A stretch of DNA of 33,140 nt from Deltaproteobacteria bacterium (GTDB taxonomy: Bacteria; Desulfobacterota; Binatia; Binatales; Binataceae), in contig JAFAHS010000057.1 of the NCBI GenBank assembly GCA_019237115.1, positions 1-33,140 on the forward strand, in the 5' to 3' direction. The translations under genes and the position numbers were made by a program. Shown in pieces: positions 32,964-33,140 of the stretch; position 1 is the stretch's first letter; the number at the start of each line of letters is the position of its first letter. The notes under the pieces are model-generated. The model was not told the DNA's origin. It saw nothing but the letters and a program-made list of their open reading frames with translations, and made no database searches.

Positions 32964-33049
32964 GCCGAGGTGGCGAAACGGCAGACGCAGTGGACTCAAA
33001 ATCCACCGTGGGCAACCACATGCGGGTTCAAGTCCCGCCCTCGGCACCA
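32964..33049 (+). tRNA. tRNA-Leu (anticodon CAA)
   Basis: The acceptor stem GCCGAGG pairs with CCTCGGC, followed by discriminator A and an encoded CCA. The anticodon stem-loop is GTGGA-CTCAAAA-TCCAC, giving CAA. A long variable arm (CGTGGGCAACCACATG region) is typical of class-II leucine tRNAs. The T-arm is GCGGGTTCAAGTCCCGC. Length is 86 bases including CCA. Confidence 0.97.
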
Positions 33050-33140
33050 AAATTATCCTGACAGATGCTTGCCTTTTACCGCTGATACATCTCCGCTCCG
33101 CTGCTAAATTCCCGCCCGCGTCTGCAGCGCCATCGGCATC

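Noticed and set aside
32817..33050. A minus-strand frame beginning MVPRAGLEPACGCPRW
   Set aside because: It is the well-known false protein made by reading antisense through a tRNA; the region is tRNA-Leu plus the integrase relic.

Overview
This is a GC-rich bacterial chromosomal segment. It carries biosynthetic and housekeeping genes (arginine decarboxylase, a LOG-family hydrolase, a stand-alone 5'-3' exonuclease), an F420-type luciferase-like oxidoreductase, a complete heavy-metal RND efflux operon and a dense group of glutathione-S-transferase-type genes. Several genes are broken. This mix suits an environmental, probably uncultivated soil or sediment lineage of the delta-proteobacterial/Binatota type, but no ribosomal marker is present and that placement is a weak inference.

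Left part (1-12.2 kb). The window opens on a possible transposase tail abutting a 5'-truncated type-II NADH dehydrogenase. Next come speA (arginine decarboxylase), a minus-strand pair (alpha/beta hydrolase and small secreted protein), an isopropanol-type zinc alcohol dehydrogenase, a convergent luciferase-like oxidoreductase, an MFS transporter and a small His/Trp-rich secreted protein that appears frameshifted at a C-run. A compact minus-strand run follows: LOG-family hydrolase, methyltransferase, secreted GH26-like glycosidase, 5'-3' exonuclease.

Centre (12.4-22.9 kb). A hemerythrin-like protein is divergent from an AlgB/KinB-type two-component pair, an NtrC-class regulator with an intact GAFTGA loop and a HAMP-PAS histidine kinase. 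Directly downstream is a czcC-czcB-czcA-type efflux operon, preceded by a good sigma-54 promoter candidate and two copies of a near-palindromic site at enhancer distance. The operon is followed by a PII-like protein (PII-NG type, a group known to sit beside metal efflux pumps) with an unusual C-terminal tail of 19-residue repeats. I read this block as one signalling and efflux unit and as the most interesting system in the window.

Right part (23-32.4 kb). After a Mut7-C RNase-type gene there are two ArsR/GST/SRPBCC cassettes facing each other tail to tail. Both start from nearly the same promoter/operator. In the left cassette the arsR is a pseudogene, so its cassette may now depend on the intact ArsR of the right cassette. 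Further right on the minus strand are an FMN-binding PPOX protein, a ketol-acid reductoisomerase-like protein that lacks catalytic residues, a third GST and a MetE-catalytic-domain-like protein. These are probably used for xenobiotic or thiol chemistry.

The right edge has a frameshifted tyrosine integrase remnant immediately upstream of tRNA-Leu(CAA), pointing to an old integration site. No CRISPR array or rRNA was seen.
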